DNA of 64,000 bases from Flavobacterium sp. 83 (GCF_000744835.1 NZ_JQMS01000001.1:1736001-1800000); one strand, 5' to 3'. Shown: positions 25,379-36,194, counted from the first letter of the stretch. Translations and numbers: made by a program. Notes: generated by a model not told the origin, from the sequence alone.

Positions 25379-27388
25379 ATGCAAAAAACAATAACGCTAT
25401 TTGTTGTTATTTTGTTTTCAATTCCGTTGTTTTCTCAAGAAAAACTGAATGAAGTCAAAGTGATAAAAAAGCAAAAAGGGATTCAAAAATCATTTACCGT
25501 AACAGGAAATACAACGGTAATTACTAGCAAAGAATTACTTAAAGCTGCCTGCTGTAATTTAGCAGAGAGTTTTGAAACAAATCCGTCCATTGATGTGAGT
25601 TTCTCTGATGCTTTGACAGGAACTAAGCAGATCAAAATGCTTGGATTGACAAGTCCCTACTTAATGATTACCGAGGAAAATATCCCATCAGTTCGTGGTG
25701 CTTCGCAAGCATACGGATTGTCATTCACTCCTGGAACTTGGGTAGAAAGTATCCAAATTACTAAAGGAGCCGGAAGTGTAGTGAATGGATACGAAAGTAT
25801 TTCGGGACAAATTAATACGGAATTAATTAAACCCATCAATGATATTCCGTTTTTTCTGAATGCTTATGGTTCATCAGATTCAAGGTTTGAATTAAATACC
25901 CATTTCAATAAAAAAATATCAGATAAATGGAGCAGTAGCTTGTTTCTTCACGGGAATACAAGAGTTGCTAAAACCGATATGAATAAGGATGGTTTTTTGG
26001 ATAATCCATTGACCAAACAAATCAATATCCTCAATAGATACCAATATTACAATGCCGAAAAAGGCTGGGTGAGTTTTATCAATTTCAGATATATGAATGA
26101 TAAAAAGCAAACTGGAGAATTAGACTTTGATCCAAACAAAGACAAAGGGACAACTAATTATTGGGGCTCTGAAATCAATACAGAGCGCTTAGATATTTCT
26201 ACAAAAGTGGGGTATGTTTTTAAAGATCAGCCTTATCAGAGTATTGGTTTTCAGAATGCTTTTAATAATCATAATCAACAATCTTACTTTGGTTTGAACC
26301 AATACAATATCAAGCAAAGCAGTTATTATTCGAATTTGATTTTTAATTCAATTATCAATAATACGATGAATAAGTTTGCTGCCGGTTTGAATTTTACGTA
26401 CGATAAATACCAAGAATTTGTTAATGTAAATGATTACAGCCGAATTGATAATTCAGTGGGTGCTTTTTTTGAATATACCTATGATAACGCAGATAATTTT
26501 AGCATTATTCTAGGAGGAAGAGTAGATAATCACAACCGTTTAGGGACATTTTTAACCCCAAGATTGCACGTACGATACAATCCCTGGGAAAAAGGAGTTT
26601 TGCGATTCTCAGCGGGTAGGGGAAAACGAAGTGCTAATATTTTTGCGGAAAATCAACAACTTTTTGCCAGTTCAAGAGTATTTGATATTTTAGATTCTAA
26701 CGGAAAAATATATGGATTGAATCCGGAAATCGCCTGGAATTACGGGATGAGTTTTTCTCAAAAATTCATGCTCTTCGGCAAAAGTGCTGATGCTGGACTT
26801 GATTTCTATAGGACTGATTTTCAGAACCAGATAGTTGTTGATGTGTTGCAAAGTCCACAACAAGTGTTGTTTTATAATCTAAATGGAAAATCGGTTGCCA
26901 ATAGTTTGCAACTGGAATTTAATTATGAAATTTTGAATCATTTTAATTTTCGCTCAGCGTATAAATTTTATGACGTAAGAACGGACTATATTTCTGGAAA
27001 TTATCAAAAACCATTACAGGCTAAACACCGAGTTTTTGGAAATTTAGAATACGAAACCCACATTGAAGAGAAAGGGAAACAGTGGAAATTTGATTATACT
27101 TTCAATTGGGTAGGAAAACAGCAATTACCCAATACGGCAAGCAATCCCATAAAGGATAGATTACCGGAATTTTCGCCATCCTATTCGTTGATGAATGCAC
27201 AAATTACCAGAACTTTTTCTGGCACATTTGAAGTCTACGTGGGTGGAGAAAACATTGGCAACTATACTCAGAAAAAAGCTATTTTGGGTTCAGATAATCC
27301 TTTTGGACCCAATTTTGATACTTCAATTGTGTATGCACCTGTTTTTGGGCAAATGTATTATGCGGGATTGCGATTCAAAATAAAATAA
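25379..27388 (+). CDS. TonB-dependent outer-membrane receptor, probably for copper
   Basis: Outer-membrane barrel with plug, 669 aa. It has a signal peptide (1-20, ending PLFSQ) and a plug from about 35 with the unusual double cysteine KAACCNLAESFETNP. The plug continues with IKMLGL, RGASQAYGLSF and ITKGAGSVVNGYESISGQIN. The barrel ends in GLRFKIK. The ACCNLAESFE motif recurs in Bacteroidota receptors lying next to HMA-domain genes (from memory). The flanking HYC_CC_PP and HMA proteins support a copper or related metal substrate (inference). The three genes look like one transcription unit. Confidence 0.85.
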   Translation: MQKTITLFVVILFSIPLFSQEKLNEVKVIKKQKGIQKSFTVTGNTTVITSKELLKAACCNLAESFETNPSIDVSFSDALTGTKQIKMLGLTSPYLMITEENIPSVRGASQAYGLSFTPGTWVESIQITKGAGSVVNGYESISGQINTELIKPINDIPFFLNAYGSSDSRFELNTHFNKKISDKWSSSLFLHGNTRVAKTDMNKDGFLDNPLTKQINILNRYQYYNAEKGWVSFINFRYMNDKKQTGELDFDPNKDKGTTNYWGSEINTERLDISTKVGYVFKDQPYQSIGFQNAFNNHNQQSYFGLNQYNIKQSSYYSNLIFNSIINNTMNKFAAGLNFTYDKYQEFVNVNDYSRIDNSVGAFFEYTYDNADNFSIILGGRVDNHNRLGTFLTPRLHVRYNPWEKGVLRFSAGRGKRSANIFAENQQLFASSRVFDILDSNGKIYGLNPEIAWNYGMSFSQKFMLFGKSADAGLDFYRTDFQNQIVVDVLQSPQQVLFYNLNGKSVANSLQLEFNYEILNHFNFRSAYKFYDVRTDYISGNYQKPLQAKHRVFGNLEYETHIEEKGKQWKFDYTFNWVGKQQLPNTASNPIKDRLPEFSPSYSLMNAQITRTFSGTFEVYVGGENIGNYTQKKAILGSDNPFGPNFDTSIVYAPVFGQMYYAGLRFKIK

Positions 27389-27428
27389 ACTCAGAATGAA
27401 AATAATAATCAAAATAGAAAAAGTGAAA

Positions 27429-27770
27429 ATGAAAAATATAATTGTAATAATAATGGTTATTTTTCTTGGATTTGCAGCTCAGGCACAAGAGAAAAAGAAT
27501 AAAAATGCTAAATATGTAACTGAAGTAAACGGGAATTGTGAGCAATGTCAAAAACGGATTCAAAAAGCGGCATTTTCAGTTTCAGGAGTTAAATCAGCAA
27601 TTTGGAGTATCGAAACCCATCAGTTAAGTTTGGTATTAAATGAAGAGAAATGTACTCCATTGGATGTAAAAAAAGCGATTGCCAAAGTTGGTCATGATAC
27701 TGATCAAGTGAAAGCGTCAAATGAAGATTATCAAAATCTTCATACTTGTTGCCTGTATGAACGTAGATAA
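27429..27770 (+). CDS. Exported heavy-metal-associated (HMA) domain protein
   Basis: Signal peptide (MKNIIVIIMVIFLGFAAQAQ) followed by a ferredoxin-like HMA domain. The metal-binding pair is NCEQC (Cys37 and Cys40), and a late CC lies near the C-terminus (HTCCLYERR). The ATG at 27429 is chosen over 27396 because it places the signal peptide at the very start. Probably carries Cu(I) in the periplasm for the receptor encoded 40 bp upstream (inference). Confidence 0.82.
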   Translation: MKNIIVIIMVIFLGFAAQAQEKKNKNAKYVTEVNGNCEQCQKRIQKAAFSVSGVKSAIWSIETHQLSLVLNEEKCTPLDVKKAIAKVGHDTDQVKASNEDYQNLHTCCLYERR

Positions 27771-27966
27771 TTTTCATTTCTAAAATGAAACTTTGTTTTT
27801 TAATTTTGATGTAAACAATAAGATTTAAATACGTTTGTGATTATGTTTATGAAGCCTGCTTAATGCTTTTATGCGTTAATTAATCTTTAAAGTATAGCAA
27901 TAAATTGTGGTTAAGCTAAATTATTCTTACTTTCACGACCAATAAATTTAATTACAAATCGTTTTT

Positions 27967-28647
27967 ATGAATAATTTTGATTGGACACAATTACTTAATC
28001 CGGAATTTTATATTACCCTTCAAATAGGAGGAGTTCAAATAGGTTTGTATATTGTTTTATTTATAATTTTTGCTGAAACTGGTCTTTTTGCAGGTTTTTT
28101 TCTTCCTGGAGACAGTTTGCTTTTTCTTGCTGGGATCTACAGTAAAGATTTGGTACAAAATATGATTGCAATAGAAAGTGATTTTATTAATGTCACTATA
28201 TTGTCTTTATTAGTTGCAGCTGCAGGAATTGTAGGGAATATGGTTGGCTATTGGTTTGGGGCAAAAAGTGGGTATTATTTATTTAAGAAAGAAGATACTT
28301 TTTGGTTTAAGAAAAAATACCTTTTGCAATCAAAAGATTTCTTTGAAAAGTATGGTGGGAAAGCTATAATATTTGCACGTTTTTTACCAATATTTAGGAC
28401 TTTTGCACCTATAGTCGCTGGAATTGTATCGATGGATAAAAGTAAATTTATGTTCTTTAATGTTATTAGTTCTTTTTTATGGTCCTTTATTTTGATTTTT
28501 TCAGGCCATTATCTATATGGTATCTTTTTAGATAAGTTTGGGATTGATTTGAAAGAACATATAGAATATATTATAATAATAATTGTATTTATTACTACTG
28601 TTCCCGTTTTATTCAAGCTTTTGAAAAAAAGGGTTCATATAAAATAA
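27967..28647 (+). CDS. DedA-family membrane protein
   Basis: Inner-membrane protein of the DedA/VTT family, members of which flip or recycle lipid carriers such as undecaprenyl phosphate. It is 226 aa with about five hydrophobic segments. Family motifs are ETGLFAGFFLPGDSLLF (near 35), GNMVGYWFGAKSGY, and ARFLPIFRTFAPIVAG (near 140) with the essential arginines. It is a monocistronic gene that converges on groEL through a shared terminator. Confidence 0.92.
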   Translation: MNNFDWTQLLNPEFYITLQIGGVQIGLYIVLFIIFAETGLFAGFFLPGDSLLFLAGIYSKDLVQNMIAIESDFINVTILSLLVAAAGIVGNMVGYWFGAKSGYYLFKKEDTFWFKKKYLLQSKDFFEKYGGKAIIFARFLPIFRTFAPIVAGIVSMDKSKFMFFNVISSFLWSFILIFSGHYLYGIFLDKFGIDLKEHIEYIIIIIVFITTVPVLFKLLKKRVHIK

Positions 28648-28661
28648 TCATCAATTGCAAT

Positions 28662-28706
28662 AAATAAAAAACTCCGTTTCAATTAAGAAACGGAGTTTTT
28701 TTATTT
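28662..28706. terminator. Bidirectional terminator between DedA gene and groEL
   Basis: AAATAAAAAACTCCGTTTC and GAAACGGAGTTTTTTTATTT form a stem of about 18 bp around AATTAA, with A/T tracts on both sides. Confidence 0.88.
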
Positions 28707-28721
28707 AAAAAAGAGAATGAA

Positions 28722-30356
<1,635 letters not shown>

Positions 30357-30388
30357 TTATTTAAACTTTTAAATTGTTTTAATTTTTA

Positions 30389-30664
30389 TTAGATGATTGC
30401 TAAAATATCATCTTCACGCATGATTAAATAATCTTTGCCTTCCAATTTCAATTCAGTTCCTGCATATTTTCCATAAAGAACTGAATCACCAATTTTCACA
30501 GTCATTGTGTGGTCTTTTGTTCCGTTTCCAACTGCTACTACAGTTCCTTTTTGTGGTTTTTCTTTAGCTGTATCTGGAATAAAAATCCCTGACGCAGTTT
30601 TAGTTTCAGCTGCTACTGGTTCGATAAGAACTCTGTCTGAAAGTGGTTTAATGTTTAAAGCCAT
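30389..30664 (-). CDS. groS: 10 kDa co-chaperonin GroES
   Basis: Heptameric lid of GroEL, 91 aa. The family core is clear: [12 protein letters not shown], the mobile loop [28 protein letters not shown] and [10 protein letters not shown]. It is first gene of the operon. The intergenic space toward secG holds a secG terminator; no CIRCE-type operator was seen. Confidence 0.98.
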   Translation of the reverse strand: MALNIKPLSDRVLIEPVAAETKTASGIFIPDTAKEKPQKGTVVAVGNGTKDHTMTVKIGDSVLYGKYAGTELKLEGKDYLIMREDDILAII

Positions 30665-30755
30665 GATTTTATGTTTTTTTGTTATTTTTATGATTGCATT
30701 TAGGATTTCAGAAATTATGCCAGCCTATAAAAACTGACACATTTTCTTATAAAAA

Positions 30756-30779
30756 ATGCCAGCTTTGACAGGCTGGCAT
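30756..30779 (-). terminator. secG terminator with overlapping alternative pairing
   Basis: On the minus strand ATGCCAGC-N8-GCTGGCAT is followed by TTTTTATA. The first arm extended to ATGCCAGCCT (30770-30779) can pair equally well with AGGCTGGCAT at 30717-30726, nearer to groES, so two structures compete. Confidence 0.75.
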
Positions 30780-30799
30780 TCAGAATAAAATGTATTTTT

Positions 30800-31144
30800 T
30801 TATTTTGCTGGAGTTGTTTCAGCTGGTGTATTTTGTACTGGAGATGCTGGAGTAGCAGTAGCAGGTGCAGCAGTTCCTGTTTGTTCAATAATTTTAGAAT
30901 CATTGTCGCTTAATGCTCCAGTAAAGCTTAAGCTTGAAAGAAGTATAAGTACAATTAAAATAGTAGCAAGTGTCCAAGTGCTTTTGTCTAAAAAGTCAGT
31001 TGTTTTTTGTACTCCACCTAACATTTGAGAACCACCTATAGTAGATGACAATCCACCGCCTTTAGGGTTTTGAACCATTATTACTACGATTAATAGGAAA
31101 CAAACTATTGTTATTAAAACTAAAAAAATTGAAAATGTGCTCAT
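30800..31144 (-). CDS. secG: Preprotein translocase subunit SecG
   Basis: Small subunit of the SecYEG channel. It is 114 aa with two membrane segments and the SecG signature VQNPKGGGLSSTIGG between them. A Pro/Ala/Thr-rich tail after residue 85 is typical of the phylum. It starts 3 bp after the TPR protein gene and is the last gene of that operon. Confidence 0.95.
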   Translation of the reverse strand: MSTFSIFLVLITIVCFLLIVVIMVQNPKGGGLSSTIGGSQMLGGVQKTTDFLDKSTWTLATILIVLILLSSLSFTGALSDNDSKIIEQTGTAAPATATPASPVQNTPAETTPAK

Positions 31145-31147
31145 TGT

Positions 31148-32005
31148 TTAATTATTGTTATTTTGTTGTAAAATCTTAATATCCGATATGCGGTCTGCAA
31201 AGAAACTACTTTTTTCTGGATATTTCAAAATTAATATTTCATAAGCTTGAATCGCTTTTTGATATTTTTTTTGTTCCAAATAAACCCGTGCTAAAGTCTC
31301 CGTCATCAAATAGGAATTGTCATCTTTATTAAGGTCAAAAGTAACTGTCGAAGCAACTCCATGTTTTACAGGAGAAATCTTCGGGCTTGTTTCTATAAAT
31401 TTATCGATTAACGCCGCTTTTTTCTTTTTGTCGTCATCTTCTATTGGTAACGCTTTAGAAGTATTCACACTTTCCGTTTCTCTAACAATAGGCTGCGTTC
31501 TGGATAATTGAAGCCATTCTTGGAAAGAATGTTTTTCACTCACTGAAAAATCCAAAGGAGAACCAATCGCCAGTTTTTCTTCTGTGTTTTTTGAATTTTT
31601 ATTAGATTCTAAAGGTAGAGCTTCCTTTATAGAGGTAAGAATCGATTGCTCCAGAGGATTTATTTTGGACTCGGACTTTTCTTTCTGAATTAGTATTTCA
31701 CTATCGACTACTGTAATATCAAGAAGTTCGAGTGCTTTTTTATCATATAATCCTTTTTGAATAGCTGTAAAAGTTTCTGAAGTAATAAAATCGAATAATA
31801 CAGTTCTGTCAGTGGTATGCGCGGCAGTAACTTTTAAAGCAAAATTATACTTAAAACTATTTTGGTTGTAAAGACCTTTCAAACGTAAAGCTCTGGCACT
31901 TTGAAAATACGAAAATTCATCCAATACATTTCCCAACGCTTCGGTTTGCTTCTCATTGATAGCATCGGGTCTGTTTATTAAATAAGTATAATCGGTTATA
32001 TTCAT
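31148..32005 (-). CDS. TPR-containing conserved protein
   Basis: Cytoplasmic-looking protein of 285 aa without signal peptide. The N-terminal two thirds match no domain I recognise. The C-terminal 60 residues (LNKDDNSYLMTETLARVYLE to the end) form one or two tetratricopeptide repeats (TLARVYLEQKKYQKAIQAYE). It sits between lptE and secG and probably shares their transcript; a role in envelope assembly is only suggested by place. Confidence 0.65.
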   Translation of the reverse strand: MNITDYTYLINRPDAINEKQTEALGNVLDEFSYFQSARALRLKGLYNQNSFKYNFALKVTAAHTTDRTVLFDFITSETFTAIQKGLYDKKALELLDITVVDSEILIQKEKSESKINPLEQSILTSIKEALPLESNKNSKNTEEKLAIGSPLDFSVSEKHSFQEWLQLSRTQPIVRETESVNTSKALPIEDDDKKKKAALIDKFIETSPKISPVKHGVASTVTFDLNKDDNSYLMTETLARVYLEQKKYQKAIQAYEILILKYPEKSSFFADRISDIKILQQNNNN

Positions 32006-32086
32006 AAAGGTTGTTCGTTTATTTGCCTATTCGATAATTTGTTCTTCGATTAACCGAATCAACAAATAACCGAATTAACTTCTTAT

Positions 32087-32590
32087 TTACCATTTAGCAA
32101 GAGATTCATTAAAAATATCTTGTGTTATTCTTTCGAAGATATCTTTCAAAGCACTATTTAAAGTTGACCCTACAAGTTGTTGTGTTGCTGGGTAATCGTA
32201 ATAAAACTCAAATGTTTTTTCAAAATTATCGATTTCTTTATTTTTATTGGTAAATCTTACATTTACTCTTATCTTTAATCTATTTTGTGCCGCTTTCTGA
32301 TCGGCAGTTGCGGTCATTGGGCTTATTCTATAATCTACAATCTCTCCCTCATAAGTTAAATCAGCACCACTTTTTACTAAATTTAAGTTAGTTTGATTTT
32401 GAATGATGTCTTGTAATGCCAGCGTAAAGGTTCTGTCGATACCAGGTTCAATCAAATCAGCATTATTTTGGAAAAAATTTACCTGAAAGGTTTTTGCATC
32501 AATTTTTCCTGTTCCAGTAAAGTTATAAACAGAGCAGCTATTAAAAGTCACTGCGATCAACAAAATAATAATATATTTTAGATGTTTCAT
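32087..32590 (-). CDS. lptE: LptE-family LPS-assembly lipoprotein
   Basis: Outer-membrane lipoprotein that plugs LptD in lipopolysaccharide insertion. It is 167 aa. The lipobox is FNSC with Cys19, followed by VYNFTGTGKIDAKTFQVNFF, the start of the LptE fold in Bacteroidota, and the RTFTLALQDIIQNQ helix. The ATG at 32590 is chosen over 32635 because it places the signal peptide at the N-terminus. It lies 83 bp after the activator gene and ahead of the TPR and secG genes. Confidence 0.85.
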   Translation of the reverse strand: MKHLKYIIILLIAVTFNSCSVYNFTGTGKIDAKTFQVNFFQNNADLIEPGIDRTFTLALQDIIQNQTNLNLVKSGADLTYEGEIVDYRISPMTATADQKAAQNRLKIRVNVRFTNKNKEIDNFEKTFEFYYDYPATQQLVGSTLNSALKDIFERITQDIFNESLAKW

Positions 32591-32673
32591 TTTAAATTTA
32601 TAATTGATTCGCCAGCCCGCTAACGTTTTGGTCAAAGATATTCATTTTCAATTTACAATTTTCACTTGAATTT

Positions 32674-33933
32674 TTACAAATCAAATTGTTTGATTTTTCG
32701 ATACAAAGTTCTTTCGGAAATCCCTAATTCATCTGCGGCTGCTTTTCGTTTTCCTTTGTTTTTTTCCAATGATTTTTTTATCATTTCAATTTCTTTTTGC
32801 TCTAATCTCAAGATTTCCTCTTCCTCTTCTATAGTTTCAGCAAATAAGTAACTATCATCATTCTCTTGATAACTTTCTTCTTTATTTTGAGTAGCAATCA
32901 ATGCTGTTCTTGGTTCTTCTTCAAAATCTATTTCGCTGTCATTTTCTTGGGACCCATAGATTTTTTTAATCAAATTTTGATTGGTTTCTTGCACTTTAGA
33001 ACTTCCACTTTGCATAAGTTCCAAAGTGAGTTTTTTTAAGTCATGCAAATCACTTTTCATATCAAAAAGTACTTTGTATAAAATCTCTCTTTCGGTGTTA
33101 AAATCGCTGTCACCTTTCTTGTCTTTAATTACTGAAGGCAAATTAGTGCCTTCAGCCGGTAAATAAGATTGTAATGTTACAGCCGAAATCTCGCGATTGG
33201 TTTCCAAAACTGAAATTTGTTCAGCAACGTTTCTCAATTGACGGATATTACCACTCCAGCGAAATTTTTGCAAAATAGCTACAGCACTTTCGTCTAATTT
33301 TAAAGGAGGCATTTTGTATTTATGAGCAAAATCAGAAGCAAATTTTCTGAATAATAAATGAATATCTTCTTTTCGTTCTCGTAAAGGCGGCAGATTAATG
33401 TCTACTGTGCTCAAACGATAATACAAATCTTCACGGAATTTCCCTTTTTCGATAGCATCAAATAAATTCACATTAGTAGCTGCAACAATCCGTACATCTG
33501 TTTTTTGTACTTGAGAAGAACCTACTTTTATGAATTCACCATTTTCCAAAACACGAAGTAACCGCACTTGAGTAGTCAAAGGCAATTCACCCACTTCATC
33601 CAGAAAAATAGTTCCGCCGTCAGCCACTTCAAAATACCCTTCTCGTGTATTAGTTGCACCTGTAAAAGCACCTTTTTCATGTCCAAAAAGCTCACTGTCA
33701 ATCGTTCCTTCAGGAATTGCTCCGCAGTTTACGGCAATGTATTTTCCATGTTTTCTATGTGAAAGTGAATGAATGATTCTGGGGATGTTTTCTTTTCCAA
33801 CACCACTTTCTCCGGTTACTAATACTGAAATATCAGTAGGAGCAACCTGAATGGCTTTTTCTATGGCACGATTAAGCTTTGGGTCGTTACCAATAATCTC
33901 AAATCGTTGTTTTATAGCTTGAACTGATTCCAT
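32674..33933 (-). CDS. Sigma-54-interacting AAA+ transcription activator without receiver domain
   Basis: Bacterial enhancer-binding protein. The AAA+ domain starts almost at the N-terminus: Walker A GESGVGKE (41-48), the sigma-54-contact loop GAFTGA (88-93), Walker B FLDE (Asp112, Glu113), and the arginine-finger region REDLYYRL. A long acidic linker (about 270-375) leads to a Fis-type helix-turn-helix at the C-terminus ([20 protein letters not shown]). There is no receiver, GAF or PAS domain, so activity must be set by level or a partner protein. It heads the run to lptE, the TPR gene and secG. A sigma-54 gene must lie elsewhere. Confidence 0.92.
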   Translation of the reverse strand: MESVQAIKQRFEIIGNDPKLNRAIEKAIQVAPTDISVLVTGESGVGKENIPRIIHSLSHRKHGKYIAVNCGAIPEGTIDSELFGHEKGAFTGATNTREGYFEVADGGTIFLDEVGELPLTTQVRLLRVLENGEFIKVGSSQVQKTDVRIVAATNVNLFDAIEKGKFREDLYYRLSTVDINLPPLRERKEDIHLLFRKFASDFAHKYKMPPLKLDESAVAILQKFRWSGNIRQLRNVAEQISVLETNREISAVTLQSYLPAEGTNLPSVIKDKKGDSDFNTEREILYKVLFDMKSDLHDLKKLTLELMQSGSSKVQETNQNLIKKIYGSQENDSEIDFEEEPRTALIATQNKEESYQENDDSYLFAETIEEEEEILRLEQKEIEMIKKSLEKNKGKRKAAADELGISERTLYRKIKQFDL

Positions 33934-34043
33934 ATTTTTACGTTTAAAGTTTTCTTTGTTTAAGGTTTAAAAGTTCTTACGATACCTTTTAAAAAGCCTA
34001 AACATTAAACTTTTTTTATTTAAAATATTCTATGCGCAATAAC

Positions 34044-34190
34044 CTATTGTTTTGGTTTTGTAAGTGTGTCTTTTAATGGAGCTATTTTTTCCACTTTATG
34101 TTTTGGAAAATAAGTTCTAATGATATAGAATGTAGTTCCAAATCCAATTATAAAAGTGATTAAACCAATTAGTATATTTTTTTTTAACAT
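34044..34190 (-). CDS. Small single-span membrane protein (48 aa)
   Basis: Short ORF that reads MLKKNILIGLITFIIGFG, then TTFYIIRTYFPKHKVEKI and a hydrophilic tail to TKPKQ. A positively charged start, one hydrophobic segment (about 6-24) and a basic tail make a believable small inner-membrane protein. It lies 110 bp upstream of the activator gene on the same strand. No family recognised; coding status rests on the composition of the translation. Confidence 0.5.
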   Translation of the reverse strand: MLKKNILIGLITFIIGFGTTFYIIRTYFPKHKVEKIAPLKDTLTKPKQ

Positions 34191-34251
34191 CTTATTTTAA
34201 TTTTTTTTTATATCTAATGACTTAAAAGTGTTTTAATTGATTTGTTTTTTT

Positions 34252-34284
34252 TTAGCCACAGATTAAAAAGATTTTCACAGATTT
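34252..34284 (+). repeat. 33-bp inverted repeat, left copy, flanking GxxExxY gene
   Basis: Starts TTAGCCACAGATTAAAAAGA and ends TTTTCACAGATTT. It is identical to the reverse complement of 34709-34741. The gene between them reads on the minus strand. Confidence 0.9.
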
Positions 34285-34296
34285 GTTTAATCTTTT

Positions 34297-34668
34297 TTAT
34301 AAAGCATATCTTTTATATTGTAATGATTTATTTTGAAAATTAACTAATAATCCAATTTCTGAATCAGCTAATTTTAAATAATTTAAAATTTGTGCAATAT
34401 GTTCGTTACAAAATTCTTTTACAGCTTTTATTTCTAATACAATATCTTCACATACAATAAAATCAGCATTAAATTTACTACGCAAAATCTCACCTTTATA
34501 GTCAATCGAAAATTCTTTTTCTCTTTCGTAAGGAATATTATTTAGTTTAAATTCTACTTCTAAAGCGTCTTTGTAAACAATTTCTAATAGTCCTGGACCA
34601 AGAATTCTATGTACTTCCATACAAATCCCTATAACTTTATAAGTTTCCTGTTCTCTGTATCCTTCCAT
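34297..34668 (-). CDS. GxxExxY protein
   Basis: Member of the GxxExxY family (PD-(D/E)XK-like fold), widespread in Bacteroidota and Deltaproteobacteria, function unknown. The naming motif is G26-x-x-E29-x-x-Y32 in GPGLLEIVYKDAL. The nuclease-like core has FNADFIVCEDIVLEIKAV (Asp ... Glu-x-Lys), and the tail is LLVNFQNKSLQYKRY. The ATG at 34668 is chosen over the GTG at 34689, which lies inside the flanking repeat. The whole gene sits between perfect 33-bp inverted repeats, unlike any other gene here, which suggests a mobile or repeat-associated cassette. Confidence 0.9.
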   Translation of the reverse strand: MEGYREQETYKVIGICMEVHRILGPGLLEIVYKDALEVEFKLNNIPYEREKEFSIDYKGEILRSKFNADFIVCEDIVLEIKAVKEFCNEHIAQILNYLKLADSEIGLLVNFQNKSLQYKRYAL

Positions 34669-34684
34669 AAAATGTCTTATTTTT

Positions 34685-34741
34685 GCCACAGATTAAAAGG
34701 ATTTCAAAAAATCTGTGAAAATCTTTTTAATCTGTGGCTAA
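34685..34741 (-). repeat. 33-bp inverted repeat, right copy, with additional inner inverted arm
   Basis: 34709-34741 is the perfect inverted partner of 34252-34284. An imperfect arm GCCACAGATTAAAAGGATTT at 34685-34704 makes this end a self-complementary hairpin just before the miaB stop codon. Confidence 0.88.
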
Positions 34742-34745
34742 TTTT

Positions 34746-36194
34746 TTAATTCATCTCACTCAACCCAATCGCTTCTCCTTTCAAAGTTCCACTGGTACAA
34801 GAAGTAATTTTTACATTTACAAAATCTCCAATTTTATAATTTTCTTTTGGAAAAACAACAGTAATACTTTGGGAATTTCTTCCTGAAAACTCTTCTGTCG
34901 ATTTTTTGGAAACTTTTTCTACTAAAACTTCTACAGTTTGATCAATGAATTCCTCAGAGCGTAACCAAGCGTGTTTTTGTTGTAAATCGACAATTTCCTG
35001 TAATCTTCTTGCTTTTGTTTCTTCCGTTACATCATCTTCCATTTTTCTGCCAGCCAATGTTCCCGGGCGCTCCGAATACGAATACATATAACCAAAATTA
35101 TACTTCACATATTCCATAAGGCTCATTGTGTCTTGATGATCTTGTTCGGTCTCTGTTGGGAAACCAGCAATCATGTCTTGTGAAATGGAGCTGTTCGGAA
35201 TAATAGTTCTGATTTTATCAATCAAAGTCATGTATTCTTCACGCGTATGTAAACGGTTCATTTCTTTTAGGATTCTATTGCTTCCAGATTGAACAGGCAA
35301 GTGAATGTGCTTACATATATTAGGATGTTTTGCAATCACATGTAAAATACTTTCGTGCATGTCTTGCGGATTTGATGTCGAAAATCGAATGCGCATTTTA
35401 GGAAAACCAACGGCTACCATTTCCAGTAATTGGTCAAAATCAACTGCTGTGGCTTTTTGCATTTCGGTTGCATTTTCGAAATCTTTTTTCAAACCTCCGC
35501 CGTACCATAAATAACTATCCACATTTTGACCCAAAAGCGTAATTTCTTTAAAACCTTTGTTCCACAAATCTTGAATTTCAGTCATGATACTTTGTGGTTC
35601 CCGGCTGCGTTCGCGTCCGCGAGTAAATGGTACCACACAAAACGTACACATATTATCGCAACCACGGGTAATAGAAACTAAAGCGGTAATTCCGTTGCTC
35701 ATCAATCGCACCGGAGAAATATCTCCATAAGTTTCATCTTTAGACAAAATCACGTTAATCGCATCGCGTCCTTCTTCCACTTCTTGCAAAAGGTTCGGTA
35801 AATCTTTATAGGCATCCGGACCTACAACTAGGTCTACAATTTTTTCTTCTTCCAGAAATTGGCTTTTCAAACGCTCGGCCATACAGCCTAAAACACCCAC
35901 TTTCATCTTTGGATTAATGCGTTTCACAGCATTGTATTTTTCCAAACGTTTGCGAATCGTTTGCTCCGCTTTGTCCCGTATAGAACAAGTATTAACCAAA
36001 ACTAAATCGGCTTCCTCCAGCACTTGCGTGGTATTATATCCGTTTCCAGATAAAATAGAAGCTACGATTTCACTATCCGAAAAATTCATCGCGCAGCCAT
36101 AACTTTCTATAAATAGTTTTTTTGTATTCTCAGGTTTATTCTCCAGAACAAGACTTTCGCCTTGCTTACTTTCTTCAATAATCTTTTCCATCAT
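34746..36194 (-). CDS. miaB: tRNA-2-methylthio-N6-dimethylallyladenosine synthase
   Basis: Radical-SAM methylthiotransferase that modifies A37 of tRNAs reading UNN codons. It is 482 aa. The N-terminal UPF0004 domain carries the auxiliary cluster cysteines Cys34, Cys70 and Cys104. The radical-SAM triad is Cys179, Cys183, Cys186 (RGCDNMCTFC). A TRAM domain closes the protein (about 415-480). An N-terminal extension of about 25 residues precedes KLFIESYGC. Two adjacent ATG codons at 36194 and 36191 are both possible starts. It diverges from topA. Confidence 0.97.
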   Translation of the reverse strand: MMEKIIEESKQGESLVLENKPENTKKLFIESYGCAMNFSDSEIVASILSGNGYNTTQVLEEADLVLVNTCSIRDKAEQTIRKRLEKYNAVKRINPKMKVGVLGCMAERLKSQFLEEEKIVDLVVGPDAYKDLPNLLQEVEEGRDAINVILSKDETYGDISPVRLMSNGITALVSITRGCDNMCTFCVVPFTRGRERSREPQSIMTEIQDLWNKGFKEITLLGQNVDSYLWYGGGLKKDFENATEMQKATAVDFDQLLEMVAVGFPKMRIRFSTSNPQDMHESILHVIAKHPNICKHIHLPVQSGSNRILKEMNRLHTREEYMTLIDKIRTIIPNSSISQDMIAGFPTETEQDHQDTMSLMEYVKYNFGYMYSYSERPGTLAGRKMEDDVTEETKARRLQEIVDLQQKHAWLRSEEFIDQTVEVLVEKVSKKSTEEFSGRNSQSITVVFPKENYKIGDFVNVKITSCTSGTLKGEAIGLSEMN

